A stretch of DNA of 64,000 nucleotides from Luzula sylvatica. Lineage: Eukaryota; Streptophyta; Magnoliopsida; Poales; Juncaceae. Below the pieces are notes generated by a model. It had not been told where the DNA came from, ran no database searches, and worked only from the letters and a program-made list of their open reading frames with translations. The position numbers and the translations under genes are program-made. Positions 1 through 11,560 of the stretch are shown here, one piece after another (position 1 is the stretch's first letter; each line of letters begins with the position of its first letter). The stretch spans positions 43,304,215-43,368,214 of the forward strand of contig OX326961.1 of NCBI GenBank assembly GCA_946800325.1. The letters are read 5' to 3'.

Positions 1-1021
1 TTGTAATTTTTAGGGACAAACACCCCAAATAATCAGGAGTTAAGTCAGTCAGTAGCCATGGATGAACAAATTGAACTAAGATATCGAAGCAATTTTTTTT
101 TTTAAGAAAATCATAAACCACGTTCGTGATCATTATAGATTTTTATTTTTTATATTAAAATCGTTGGGACTCGAATTCTAATCTCACCAGACGACAATGA
201 AGCACAATGGATGAATCGGGGTCTACGATAAAAAAAAAGGTTCGATCATTAATTAAAAAAGTCATTAATATTATTGTAAATTGTGTTTTTTTGACAGGTG
301 GCGAGTAAAGAATTGATTCACATCATTATTCTGAATTTACAAAATACATAACAATTTTTCTTTATATTTTCTACATGTGAATTGTAATCCTATATATTTA
401 ACATCTCGTTACAATCTGTTCAAATTATTAGTTCAAATATGGGGTAAATTAACTTACTTGTGACCAGAAATGTTCAGTATTGTTGAATTACACATTATAA
501 TTAAATAATTTTTTGTATTAAAATATGAAAGAAACTATTAGTCAAATAAATTTCCTTTTGACACATGTCAATATTTAGATAGAAATAATTGTATTTTGTG
601 ATAATAATCGAGTGCTATATGGTTTAATCTAATTTTACTACAAAAGATTATTCAAAACTTGGTTGCTAATTTGCTGGATTATTAAACTTGGTTTAGCACT
701 AGATTTTGTTACATGATTTCAATCTCTTTTTTGATTTTTTTTTTGTGAAGCATTCTAAATGTAATTCCGCCAATGCATTAACAATCGATCAACAAAATAG
801 ATTAAAAATGGAGCATAAAATCAAAGATTAGCACGGAAAATACTCTACTCATCAATACTAACAGTAATTATAAGTTCAAACCACAACACAGAAATAAAAT
901 TTAAGCGCAATGATTTAACAAAGATTCATAACAAAATTCATCTAACAGGTCCATGAAACACAGATTCAAACACTAAAAGAAACCCCAAAAAAATGCTGAA
1001 AAACCGACCTTCAGATCCGAT
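1..1021. other. AT-rich intergenic DNA, no gene seen
   Basis: This stretch is AT-rich with short homopolymers. No reading frame with recognisable domains, RNA gene or repeat ends were found. The last 150 bases or so should include the 3' UTR of the minus-strand eL27 gene. Confidence 0.5.
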
Positions 1022-1429
1022 CTAGAACCGGAGCTTGGTGAAGAACCACCTATTCTTCCCTGTCTTGAACCTCTCCTCCAGCTTTTTCTTCGCCTCCTTG
1101 CACGCCGTCACCTTCTTCTCGCGGGTAGACAACGAATCAACCGTCGCCACCTCCTTCAAATCCACGTCCAGAGTGTAACGTGTAGGCATGAGATGCGTGA
1201 AGTTCACCAGCTTAAGGAAAGCTTTGACGCGAGACTTCTTGGCGGTTTTCTTTGCCGAATCCTTACGGATGACCTTCTTAGGGTACTTGGCGAGACCAGT
1301 GACGAGGCAATGACCGTATGGACGATCACGAGTACCTTCCTCGAAGACACGCACGATGACGGCCTTCCTTCCGGCGAAGCGACCGTTGAGGACGATGACG
1401 GCCTTACCTGGCTTGAGAAACTTCACCAT
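1022..1429 (-). CDS. RPL27: 60S ribosomal protein L27 (eL27)
   Basis: This intronless gene encodes a 135-residue protein, the usual length for plant eL27, a component of the cytosolic large ribosomal subunit. The N-terminus [20 protein letters not shown] is the start of the KOW-type SH3 barrel. It continues into [13 protein letters not shown] and [10 protein letters not shown] and ends with the family's basic tail [16 protein letters not shown]. The open frame extends 16 codons further upstream, but the internal ATG at 1427-1429 gives the conserved N-terminus and family length, so it was chosen. The coding region is clearly richer in GC than the flanks, as expected for a highly expressed gene. 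No lesion is seen. Assignment to eL27 is secure; which paralogue of the family it is cannot be told. Confidence 0.96.
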   Translation of the reverse strand: MVKFLKPGKAVIVLNGRFAGRKAVIVRVFEEGTRDRPYGHCLVTGLAKYPKKVIRKDSAKKTAKKSRVKAFLKLVNFTHLMPTRYTLDVDLKEVATVDSLSTREKKVTACKEAKKKLEERFKTGKNRWFFTKLRF

Positions 1430-1477
1430 TTTTGAGTTTGGAAGCGCCGCCGCGAATGGGTATTTAGAAGGAGGCAC

Positions 1478-1579
1478 CTAGGGTTTGGAATTGTTTTATA
1501 GCCGATAGGGCTTTGTTGCGTGCCATTGGTTAATATAACGAGCTAAGCCCAATATATATAAACCTGAATTTTGGGCTTA
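1478..1579 (-). promoter_or_regulatory. eL27 promoter motifs: telo-box and site II elements
   Basis: On the gene strand a telo-box (AAACCCTA, plus-strand 1479-1486) lies about 50 bp upstream of the start codon. Two site II-type motifs follow, with TGGGCTT or its complement at 1545-1551 and 1572-1579, and a CCAAT-like CCATTGG near 1523. Telo-box plus site II pairing is the established promoter signature of plant ribosomal protein genes and is bound by TCP-type factors. TATA-like runs lie at 1553-1562. Function is inferred from motif and position only. Confidence 0.7.
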
Positions 1580-2059
1580 TATAAATAGAATAGAATACTA
1601 GAGAATTTCTAGCTCCATTACGGAGTATATTTTATTAATTTAATTGATAAATATAATCAATTAAAATTATTTTTATTATTTTAGTGTAATGAATGAAGCT
1701 ATATTTGTTACTTACATTTGTTACGTAATAATAATTAATATAAATTTTAAATTTAACTTGAATACTTAAACGAGTCCATGTGTTGTTATATGTATGGTCG
1801 TGTCCAGTACCTAGATATTTAAAAATATAGATATCTCATTCTAACATATACTTTGAAATTTTGAATTATGATTTATTAATGATACGTTATTTATATATTG
1901 AGATAAACTATGGTGCGTTTAAAAGCCACCAAACAGGTTGGTGCTCATGTTTTTTAAACTCATAAATTTTGTACTGAACTCATACATTTTGTGTGTTTTT
2001 CAGTCATAACATTTTCATTTACTCATAAATTTCTTGTGATGATTAGTCTATATAAACCT
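1580..2059. other. Intergenic, no gene seen
   Basis: AT-rich DNA without a supportable gene. Around 1930-2040 the phrase 'actcata(a/c)attt' recurs three or four times as a short degenerate repeat. Confidence 0.4.
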
Positions 2060-2269
2060 AAGAAATGCAATTCACAAAAATTAAACAATGAATAGATATA
2101 AAATAGACCGGATATTTGCCTTGTTGTGCAATATCTCAAATTTGTTGTCAAATATCTCAAAGTAAGAAATTAGAGGAAATCAAACAAAAATATGGAAAAT
2201 TTGTGTTCACAATAAAAAGTTATATCGCTGAGATTGATGGAGTAATCTCGTTTGGTCTTTGCATCTCTA

Positions 2270-2943
2270 GAACCATGCTCGCAATTTGTACAGGATTCCT
2301 CCTCTGCTGAGGGTGCTTCTTCGGCTACAAGCTCTTCGCTCACGAACTTCGATTCCTCCTGGTGCCTCTTCGGCCACAAGCTCTTCGCTGAAGAACTTGG
2401 ATTCCTCCTGAGGGTGCCTCTTCGGCCACAAGCTCTTCGCTGAAGAACTTGGATTCCTCCTGAGGGTGCCTCTTCGGCCACAAGCTCTTCGCCGAAGAAC
2501 TTGGATTCCTCCTCTGCAACGGGTGCCTTTTCGGCCACGACCACTGCTAGAGTAGGCTCCGACTATTTGTAAATCTCCTCTCCATTGCTTGAGTAGCGAC
2601 CTGTAATTGTAAATACACTAAATAACGACATTAATTATAATGGATTTGACATAATTTATGTATTATGTTTTAACAAACATACCTTCTCATTCTCTCGTTC
2701 GCGTTCTTCCTCTGCATCGGGTACCGCCTCTTGCTCATTCGTTATGATGTCGATTGCGCTCGAATTTATGAAGTATTCGGTTTTGTTTTGTTCGCCTCCG
2801 GCACAACCCCGGCCCGAAAATCCTATTCTGGACCTGCAGTTACTGCAAGATAGCCGTAATTTCCTCCCAAAAAACCCGCAGCAAGTCCGGAGGGTCAGTA
2901 TCGTTTGGTCCATTAGAAGCTGCTCGTCTATGGAATAGAACAT
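2270..2943 (-). pseudogene. Acidic Glu/Ala/Pro-rich protein fragment, copy A, disrupted
   Basis: On the minus strand an exon-like stretch (2690-2943) ends in an acidic run EEERERENEK at a GT donor. A second stretch begins VATQA after a CAG acceptor near 2602, as in copy B. Copy A has lost one base here and has a C-to-T stop where copy B reads Q in YKQSEP (plus-strand 2563-2565). Downstream lie four tandem units of the type EESKFVSEELVAEEAPSAE. An intact unit is 57 bp, but the later units are 52 bp through the same 5-bp loss, which shifts the frame. I do not recognise the family; acidic, membrane-associated plant proteins have similar composition, but that is weak evidence. Treated as a decayed gene fragment. 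Confidence 0.45.
2300..2520. repeat. 52-57 bp tandem repeat in the acidic region
   Basis: About four head-to-tail copies of a unit containing 'gaacttggattcctcctg' and 'ggccacaagctcttcgct'. The first unit is close to 57 bp (in frame) and later ones are 52 bp. Copy B at 22 kb has only about two units, so the array expanded after the segments separated, or contracted in B. Confidence 0.8.
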
Positions 2944-3553
2944 GAGATGATTACCTCGTAATCCTAAGGGATTGGAGAGATTGAGATTGCATTTGCAACG
3001 GAGGCATCTGGAATTAGAAATAAAACATGAAACGCAAAATCGTCAGAATTAGAAAATCAAAACTACGAGATTATTCAAATCTAAGAACTTACAAGTATCG
3101 CAGATCCAATTGAGATGCTGTTAACATCATCAATTTCTCCATGCTCGATTCGAAAGACAAGATGCGAAAGTACAAAGAAAAATCTTCGATTCAAATCTGA
3201 AGTTGCAAATAAAATGGCTTTTATACCATCATTCTCACTCATGAGTCCTCTATTTTTAGACTTACTTCTGTCTCTAATTTGAGCATGGGCGCTAGTCGAC
3301 AGCTCCATCTCAGCAGATGGCTGCCTTCTCTTCGGAGGGAGAGCTCGACCAGACAAAGTTCGAACTCTGGAAACCCAAAATCTCGGAGCACCCAATTACC
3401 CAATATCCCACTTATGACATAACTCAAAGTTGCAATCTCGGGTTTTGAACTAATCAATATCCATTTTGCATAACCCAAGAACTCAAATCCTATGTTCTTG
3501 GCTAATCCGACTTCAGATTCCACAGTATTCTTTTCAAAATAAACCTAGAATTT

Positions 3554-5135
3554 TTTTTTTTGAAAGAATACCAAAAGTATTCATATCATTGTTATAAATA
3601 AATGATCATTTACAAGAGAGATATCAGTAAAAAAAGAAAAGGAGAAAAAATAACTAAGTGACCTAACAGGTAATGGCCGCCTATTTTATGTTTAGATCCT
3701 CATTTTGATTTAAGAGGGTTAATCCTTCTCCAGAGGTTTGCTTCGTCTAGCGCTTTGAGAGCTATTTGAAGTGGCGATCTGGTTTTGGATGTGAAAATTC
3801 GTGCATTTCTTTCTTTCCATATTTCCCAACTCATAGCTGCCCATATTAGATCTCAGTCTCTTTTGTGATCTCCGGTTAACTTATTCCGGTGTATTTGCCA
3901 ACTTTCGTATAAGTCGGATTGGGGTTCAAATCTCGCCGGTTGCATTGTTTTGACTTGAATTATTCTCGCGACCGCTATCGCAAAGGGACACCAAGCTAGG
4001 AGGTGGATTGCCGATTCCTCGTCGCAATAGCACAAACCACATGTTCCACTATTGGGGCAATTTTTCTTTTGTAATACATCATTGGTGTTCAATCGTCCCT
4101 CGAAGGCCAGCCATAAAAATATCTTGATCTTCAGGGGTATTTTAAGTTTTCATATTTTTTCCTGCCACTTTGATCGTATACCCGGATCAATTAAGAAGGA
4201 GTAGGTGCTTCTTGCGGAGTACTCCCCGTTTGCCTCCCACTTCCATATTGTGGCGTTGGGTGCGGTCATTGTGGAAGCTCGGTATATTGGTAACAGTTTG
4301 ATCAAGCTTTTCAGAAAAAAGGATAAGGAGTTTGCGGGTATGTTCTCAAGTTGATTTGAGTTGACTACTCCATATATTTTGTGTATAGTTTGTGCCCATA
4401 TATCCTCTTTTTTATTGTCTAGATTCCAAAGATGTTTGATAAGCAACGCTTTATTCTTTATTTGCAAGTTCGGTATTGCAATCCCCTCGTTTTTTCTCGG
4501 CAAGCACACTCTTTCCCATTTTACTAGACAATTTCCGGGATTGCATTTATCGGTTCCTTTCCATAAAAAGGCTCGCATAATCTTATTCAACTCGTTTATT
4601 ACCCAAATCGGTATCTCAATAGTTTGCATCCAAAATGTTGGAATGGAAGCTAAAGTTGCTTGTATCAATGTTAGTCGTCCTCCTATTGATAGGAGCTTTG
4701 CTTTTCATGAGGCAACTTTATCTTGTAGTTTCTTAATTAAGGGTAGAAAGATAATCTTTTTCGGTTTTTTCAAAGAGAGAGGGGTACCGAGATATTGAAT
4801 TGGTAAATCCTTTTTTCCACATCTTAGGATGTTGGATAGCGTCGTGGTTAGATCATTCGTTATGTTCATCGTAGAGTAGCTTGATTTATCCCAATTTACT
4901 TCAAGACCCGTTATGTTAGAGAATAGATCTATTGCATAAGATATAATTTTCAAGTTATCCGGATGTGCTTCTACGAATAAAATCGTGTCATCCGCATATT
5001 GGAGAACCTTCGTTTGCATATGAGATGATGTGATTAGTAACGGCCTAACCTTAGCCATTATTTGTTGTAAGGTGTCTACCACTATATCAAATAATAGCGG
5101 TGAAAGGGGGTCGCCTTAGCCTAACCTTAGCGAAA
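3554..5135 (-). mobile_element. 5'-truncated LINE (non-LTR retrotransposon) with target duplication
   Basis: The element lies on the minus strand. Its poly(A) tail appears as the T run ending at 3561, and the 5' end is truncated inside the reverse transcriptase. An 18-bp direct repeat AAAATAAACCTAGAATTT flanks it perfectly (3536-3553 and 5136-5153). The paralogous segment at 22 kb has the same site once, uninterrupted (23092-23109, one mismatch), so the empty site is visible in the same window. Homology across the insertion resumes exactly after the right-hand repeat. Confidence 0.93.
3700..5118 (-). pseudogene. LINE ORF2 remnant: reverse transcriptase C-half and zf-RVT
   Basis: A single reading frame runs through the element. 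It begins at GDPLSPLLFDIV (RT motif 4 region) and continues through LQYADDTILF (catalytic YADD), QYLGTPLS, the thumb/connection region and the zf-RVT stretch CGLCYCDEESAIHLLAWCPF. It ends IWKERNARIF...NPLKSK at the natural stop 3700-3702. Four in-frame stops break it: 5116-5118 (TAA for CAA), 4705-4707 and 4150-4152 (TGA where relatives have TGG, as in KLQDKVASW) and 3853-3855 (TGA). The first three are explained by single C-to-T or G-to-A transitions. No RNase H domain follows, unlike the larger LINE at 13.4-19.2 kb, so this is a different lineage. Confidence 0.92.
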
Positions 5136-5487
5136 AAAATAAACCTAGAATTTGTCTATGTGAATTTTCACTTAATCTGCAAATTTATCTTTCAGACCCC
5201 AGAATAGTAATCTCGAGCTCTTTTATTATCAAAGAATAGTTAAGCTAGGAATCCCCCCATACCAAAAATAATTTCACGTAACCTAAGATATCTCTCTGCT
5301 CACCATAATTATCCAAAAAAAATTGTATTCACAAAAATCACTCATTATTTACCTAACCCAATAAATCATAGATGTGAGAAAGTTAAAAACTTGTCTTTTA
5401 TTATTATTATTATTATTACTATTCGAGTTGAATTTACGCATCTATAATTTACAAAAACAAAATAATTGCCGAATAGTAACATAAGAA

Positions 5488-7043
5488 CAGGGCCGGCCCC
5501 AGGCATAGGCCTACGAGGCCTGGGCCTAAGGTCCGGCAAAGAGATGGGGTCCATTGTGAAATTTTTTCAAGATTGAGTTCGAAGAAAATATTTGCAGATG
5601 TAACAATGGTGGAATTTGTCTGTTTGGGATAAGATGTACATAGGAATCTCTTGTGAATTTAGATTTGTTATATTTGGTATGTAATATTTATATAATAGTT
5701 AAAATAAGAAAAATATCCAACATGTTATAATAGAGGCACAAAAAATCAAACGTAAGGAACCCACCATCTTTTTTTTTTGTCTTTCTAAGAAAACCAATGA
5801 CATAAAATACAATTTTCATGCTTGATAATGATGCTCAATTTCCATTTTATAACAGTTAAGTATTCAAAATAATATGTAACACTAAACAATCTAAAATATT
5901 ATATACAGGTAACGTAAAATATTATTTATTGTATGGAAATAATAAATTATCATAATTATAATTAAATTTTAATTATAACTTAAAATATTTCAGTGAAAAA
6001 ACATTTTGTTTTTTCTTTGATTATATTTTATTTAAAGCTAACAAACTTAACTACCAACTTTATATTATGTTGGTATTGGCACTTATTTGTCTAATTTTCA
6101 AGTCCGTCAAAGAGTTCACTCCGTTACTGCTTCCTTGAGTGAAAATAGGGATGTCAATGGGTCGGGTTCGGGTCGGATATAGCCTCACCCATATCCTTAC
6201 CCGTCTTAATCGGATAATACCCGTACCCGACCCACCAGTTGAACGGGTAATTTTTACCCGCCCCGTTTAGTACCCACGGGTTGGATTACCAACGGAAAAT
6301 TTTACCCATATTTAAACATACACTTAGCTTAAATTTGTTTGCTTATTTCTTAAATAAAAATCAAACATTTCTTACATAAAGATTTTGATGCAATTTTTTA
6401 TTAAATATCAATCCGAAATCAAGAAGCAAGTATATGAAAATCTTAAAATTCTTATCACAAGATTACATCAGAAGCATTTATTTCCATCCGATGTTAAACT
6501 TAAACTCAAAACAATATTCTTATATTCAAAATTAGTAGTTTTAAACTTAGCATCTAGAGAAAAACGACATCTAAGAGAGAAAAACCGGCTGTAGAAGAGA
6601 GAGGGAAAGAAATAAAATTAGTGGCTAGGGTTAAAAGAAGGTTTAAATACTAACATAATTAGGGTAATTAAAAATCGGGTTCGGGTCGGGTTTATCCACG
6701 GGTCGGGTATGGCCTCACCCATACCCTACCCGTACACGTGTCGGGTATTTTGTAATCGGATAATACCCGACCCACGGGTAGGGTTAATCGAGTATTACCC
6801 GACCCGTCCGGGTTGGATACCCGTCGGGTACGGGTATTATCCAACCCATTGACATCCCTGAGTAAAAACAAAATTATTGTCAGTTATGTACGGATTTTTC
6901 CAAAAGAAAATAAAATTTTAGTAATGAATGAATAATAAGAATAATATTTCCATCTTCTCAGTGAAAAAAATACTCATATTATATAATTCAACGATCCTTT
7001 TTCGAGGTGGCCTCGGGCCCTCGAAAGTCTGGGACCGGCCCTG
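5488..7043. mobile_element. Non-autonomous hAT transposon
   Basis: The ends are imperfect terminal inverted repeats, CAGGGCCGGCCCC on the left and CAGGGCCGGTCCC read inward from the right. A perfect 8-bp direct duplication CATAAGAA (5480-5487 and 7044-7051) flanks them. An 8-bp duplication with CAGGG-type ends is the hAT signature. The interior is AT-rich and has no transposase frame, so it must depend on an enzyme supplied elsewhere. A second element occupies 6147-6859. Confidence 0.9.
6147..6859. mobile_element. GGGATGTCAATGGGT-ended element nested in the hAT
   Basis: The ends are inverted copies of AGGGATGTCAATGGGT (left 6147-6162; right, as its complement, 6844-6859). Inside them are subterminal arrays of CGGGT/ACCCG motifs reading towards both ends, around an AT-rich core. 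The flanks are similar (GAGTGAAA left, GAGTAAAA right), suggesting an 8-bp target duplication with one change, although its spacing from the left end is not clean. There is no transposase frame. The structure fits a short non-autonomous DNA transposon; the superfamily is not certain. A related right end occurs at 44540-44580. Confidence 0.75.
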
Positions 7044-7051
7044 CATAAGAA

Positions 7052-8579
7052 AAGGCAAAGAAAAGGAATCAAAATAATTGATTGCAAAAAACAATCCATG
7101 AAGACATTATTATTATATTTATGTCCGTAAAATTGAAAAAAATATATACTTTCTCTCTTTCTTTTTGCTTACTACAATAACTTTTTTTTCAGGTTTTAAA
7201 ATTTAATACGAGAAGGCCATCATTACGTGAAATTGGTGCTATTTGATGTTTCAGGATATTTTTAATGGCACCTCATATATTTTATTAGGTTATATTTCGT
7301 AACGTGTTTGATGCATTATCAATTATTTGTGCATGTAAGGTACCGATTATTACCGTCTTGTATCGATGTCCCGATATAAATTTGTACGGTAAAAAAAAAG
7401 CCCGAGTAATTAGAGATACACGTCTAAGTAGTATGTTTAATGCAAATTTGTAATCTTTTGCACTTCTATTTTGGAGTTGACATCTCATTGTATCAATGAT
7501 AATGATACGGGTCGAAAATTAGAGAAAGATGGAACAATATGATGCACAAAATGAATTGTAATTCACAAAATACAAAAATATACTCATTCAATGAAAATAT
7601 AAAATCAATACTATATTAAACATTAAAACAGTTATATTATTGTACATTCTCAAATCCCTAAATACACATTCTCACTCTTTATCCACATACATTGAATGAA
7701 ACAATCCTAAATACATATTCTCGCTTTCAAATCCCTAAATGCGCATTCTAAATGTTAAGTGAAACAGTCCTGAAAAATAAAAATTAACCATTGGAAACAA
7801 TAAATCATGTAATCAAGCAAAAAAATTAAAAAAAATGAAACTAATCAATGCCTAATAAAACCCTAATTACCAATCAGCACTATACATCCCTGATTGAGCG
7901 CCAAACAACTAATAATCACTAAGAAAACCCTAATTCAGCCACCAACTTATCAATAATCACTTATTTATCAGCCCCAAAACAAACCTCTGAATTGGGATTA
8001 CCAATAATCATTAATCGGTCCCTAAATGATTGCCAACAGTTCAGCCCCTAATTCATAGACATCGTCCATAATTCATCACAAAGGAGACCAAATTACCCTA
8101 AATTCAGAGCTCAATTCAACCTTAATTCTTCACAAAGGAGATCAAATTACCTTCAATTTAGCTTAGAACAACAAATTCACCAAAAAAAAAAAATACCTGT
8201 TGAGAAGGGAACATACGACAAAGAGAAAAAGTGGCAGTTTCGACGGAGCGAGCGAAAGAGGCGACAGATGAAGGGCAAGCTTAGTCACCTTCGATCAATT
8301 GGTACTACTTTTTTTATGGTATGTTAGTGGCCTGTGCATTGTATTTACTGGGCGAACTCGGAAAAAAACGGCAGGACCTAGGGTTAGGGAGACGAATCAG
8401 CAACAAGTTGAAAGTTTGGAGAAGAGAGGGACACAGAGTTGTGCGACGGAGATAGGGCGTGAGAGAGCTTGGGGGAGAGGGAAGTTTGGAGAGGAACGAG
8501 AAGGAAAGGCAAGGCACAGAGAAATGGGGTGTGTGCGTGTGTTGTGTGTTGTGTGTGTGTGTGTGGTTTTCGAACGATC
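7052..8579. other. Intergenic, no supportable gene; GT-rich microsatellite
   Basis: AT-rich DNA to about 8200, then a more mixed stretch with 'ccctaatt' phrases. Around 8528-8566 is an impure (GT)n microsatellite. Open frames overlapping it (8299-8589 plus, 8384-8686 minus) are repeat-driven and show no domain. Confidence 0.4.
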
Positions 8580-8858
8580 AATACGGTAAATATGATACTT
8601 TTTATTTTCGAACGATCAATACGGTATTTGTGATTTTGGAGGGGCAAATCAATATGATGATTTTTACTTTGAAAGGGTAAATACAATATTTTGTGATTTT
8701 GGAGAGGTAAATATGGTAATTTGAATACTTAAGAGGGGTAAAATGATATATTCTGGGTACTTGGACTTGGAGGGGTCCGTGTGCTATTTGAAATGTTGGA
8801 CCAGAGTATGTATGATATTTACATATATAGAGTAGTAAATTTGTCATTTCTCATTCTT
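8580..8858. repeat. Degenerate tandem array of a GGTAAATATGATA unit
   Basis: Several imperfect copies of 'g(g)ggtaaatatgatattttt' occur at irregular 30-60 bp spacing. 'cgaacgatcaatacggta' is present twice (near 8568 and 8611). The same unit reappears right after the PIF element (13409-13428) and after the downstream LINE (19198-19215), so both elements appear to have landed in one array. Confidence 0.6.
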
Positions 8859-9323
8859 TTAGGCTTCGATTGGATGGAGGATAGGGTAGAAATAAGTTTT
8901 TGGAGGAATAAGAAGTTATCCCTTTTTATCCTTTTATCTTAGATTAGTGTTTGGCAAATGATGAAGGTAAAAAATTGAGATAGTATTACATATAAAATCA
9001 ATTATAATAAAAATGACTCAAATGCCCTTGTAATTTTTTAGATGTTGAAATTGCAAGTATTAATTAATTACAAACTAAATAACCATGTCATTAAAACAAA
9101 ATGTTTGGTTGAGTATCATTTTAATAAAATAGATATATTAGCAATTTAAAATAAACAGGGATAAGATTCAACAAAAAAAAATCATGTTTGCTCTAATTAA
9201 TAAACATGTCATAACATTTAACAAACAAAAATATTAATTTATAATGATAATATGTCTAGTTTGTTTAATAAACACGTCATAACATCTAACAAACAAAAAT
9301 ATTAATCTATCACAATAATAGGT

Positions 9324-10659
9324 CTAGTTTGTATGATCACGACGATCTTGATGTTCGTTCCACAAAGCGTTGGTAATAGTGTTTCGAAGAACTTCTCCAA
9401 CACGTGTTTCCTCTTCAGTTAAATTCTCATCATTATTATCAACAGATCTAGTTTCGGATGAGTCCTCAGACATATTAAGAAATATGTCATTCTCGTTTAG
9501 GATCTCGGTTTGATATTTTATAAAATTGTGTAAAACACAACATGCTAAAACAATCAAGCATTGCTTTTTGAATTTGTAAGGAGGCATACACACGAGCACT
9601 TTGAATCTTTTTTTCAATACCCCAAATGTTCTTTCTATTACGTTTCTCAGTTGTGCATGCCGGTGGTTAAACAAATCTTTAGCATTTGGATACCGACTTG
9701 ATCGTTCTAGTCGTTGGAATTGTGCCAAATGATATCGACGACCTCGATACGGACAAAGAAATTTACTTGTGTTTGCATATCCTGAATCTGCGATATAATA
9801 CTTACCAGATGACACCGTAAAACCACCTACTTCTAGTGCAGAACGTAAGACCTTCATATCTGCTGCCGATCCCTCCCATCCAGCCGAGACAAAAACAAAC
9901 TTCATGTCAAAATTGCACATGGCCAATACGTTTTGAGAAACAAATCCTTTTCTATTACGATACCGGTCTTGTTTATGTCTTTTAACAATTGCGGGGATAT
10001 GTGTACCATCAATTGCACCCAAAGCATCCTTGAACAAAAGTAATATAAATTAATGTTTTGTAAATAAATAATTTGCAGGTATATGTCTTTTAACACAATA
10101 TATGTACCTTAAAAATGTGGAACCGTGTTCCTTCCATACATGAAGAATGTATTGGTTCATTACTATCAGGCAATTTTATGAAATCTGTATGCATTGCAAG
10201 CACACTTCTTAAAACAAGATTGAATGTTCGATGAACGGTCTCCACCGAGCGTTGGAAATACTCGCCTATTGCTCGAATAGACGAGCCTTGACCAAGAGTA
10301 TGTAGAAACATACCGACTTGTTCTTCAATGGACACATCGTTAGTGCTTACAATTCCTTTGGACAAAATTATCTGACACAAAACTCGAAAGTTTGTGCTAT
10401 TCATTCTGAATTGGTCATAGCACCTTGCTGGATGACCATTCAAAATATCATGAATCATTTTAAAACCACTGAAAGGTCTAGTATTACACTTTATCTTAGA
10501 AGGATACGCACAATATAATGATGAACTCATCAATGAGCACATCAATATACTCATGCTCCTTAGCTGAGCATAAACATGATCATCATCCATCATAGCAAAT
10601 ATAAAATGTTCCTCATCATCGTCAGGAAGCTGGGGATCAAAATCATGGTCCATATCCAT
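9324..10659 (-). CDS. PIF/Harbinger transposase (DDE_Tnp_4), two exons
   Basis: Exon 1 is 10659-10108 and exon 2 is 10028-9324. The intron has GT..AG borders (donor AAG|GTACAT) and joins in phase 0, giving 418 residues, normal for plant PIF transposases. The N-terminal half carries the helix-turn-helix region (IEEQVGMFLHTLGQGSSIR then FQRSVETVHRTFN). The catalytic triad is visible as D191 in GAIDGTHI, D265 in YYIADSGY and E316 in NVIERTFG, with 50 residues between the last two. The stretch ACCVLHNFI and an acidic C-terminal tail follow. It would cut and paste elements ending in this family's TIRs at TTA/TAA sites, acting in the nucleus with the SANT protein encoded next to it. No internal stop or frameshift is seen. 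Confidence 0.93.
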
Positions 10660-10927
10660 AATCCTAAATTACAAGAAAAATAAACAAAATAAGCAAATAT
10701 ACTACATTTCATTCCACTGAATATATATTACACATCATTTTCCTAAACCCTAAACCCTATACCATTCTACCAGTTAACAAAGTAGACCTTCTAAATATAA
10801 TTCTACTGGTCAACAAAATATATCATCCCCTACATTTACTATTAAGACAAAATATAATTATCAAAATATAAACACACATCATTATATCACTAAACAAAAT
10901 ATAGTAGTTAATCATTTCATAACCGAG

Positions 10928-11524
10928 CTACATATTCAGCGGTGGAAAACGTTGGGAAGGATCAAAGGGGAAATTAGGGGGCATTTGATAACCTTGATAG
11001 GGATTCGAGCGAAAATTAGAATGCACATCAACATTTGCACGAGGGGGGGTATGAGGAAAAGGAGGAGGAACTTGTTGGTTGTTGGCAGTTGCTATTAAAT
11101 TGGTAACCCAAGCTCGTAACTGATTTCCTTCTATGTTCATAAATGTTGCTCGAATCCAAGTATTTGCCAAAGTCATAACGAGAGTTGTAAGCTCATTTGG
11201 TCCCAAATTTATGTCATTTGAGTTCAATTTATCTATTATGTCTCGGCAAATTTGATTGGGGTATGGCTGATTAGGTCGCGATGCAACCCATTGTGAAAAA
11301 ATAACATTATGCGCATCTTGTTGCTCAAGAATTCGATCATTTTGCTCGATCACTTTTCGAACAAGATCACTTTTCTCCATTACTGCTTTCGATTTCTTTC
11401 TTTTACTCATGGAAGATTCGCCTCCTATTGCTTCTAATCCACGCTTTCGTGAGGAAGATGTGGCACGACGTTCTGTTTGGCCTCCGGGACTATCAAAAGA
11501 TGGATCCCCAATGGAAGGTTATGT

Positions 11525-11560
<36 letters not shown>

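Larger units (their letters stand above)
2060..5207. repeat. Duplicated segment, copy A (interrupted by a LINE)
   Basis: This segment matches 21786-23163 over several blocks: the acidic-repeat region (2270-2560 with 22190-22330), a nearly identical block (2680-3130 with 22430-22880) and the tail (3490-3550 joined to 5136-5207, with 23050-23163). Copy A carries a 1.6-kb LINE insertion that copy B lacks, and about 300 bp near 3170-3480 that copy B lacks. Homology stops at 'ccccagaatag' in both copies. Neither copy has obvious terminal repeats, so whether it moved as a transposon, a Helitron capture or a segmental duplication is open. Confidence 0.75.

Noticed and set aside
8299..8589. Possible small protein near the (GT)n microsatellite
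   Set aside because: Arg/Glu-rich and microsatellite-encoded residues only; no homology signal or consistent splice structure.
10741..10765. Telomere-like CCCTAAACCCTA
   Set aside because: Only two units inside the PIF element; too short to be a telomeric tract and not placed as a promoter telo-box for a known gene.
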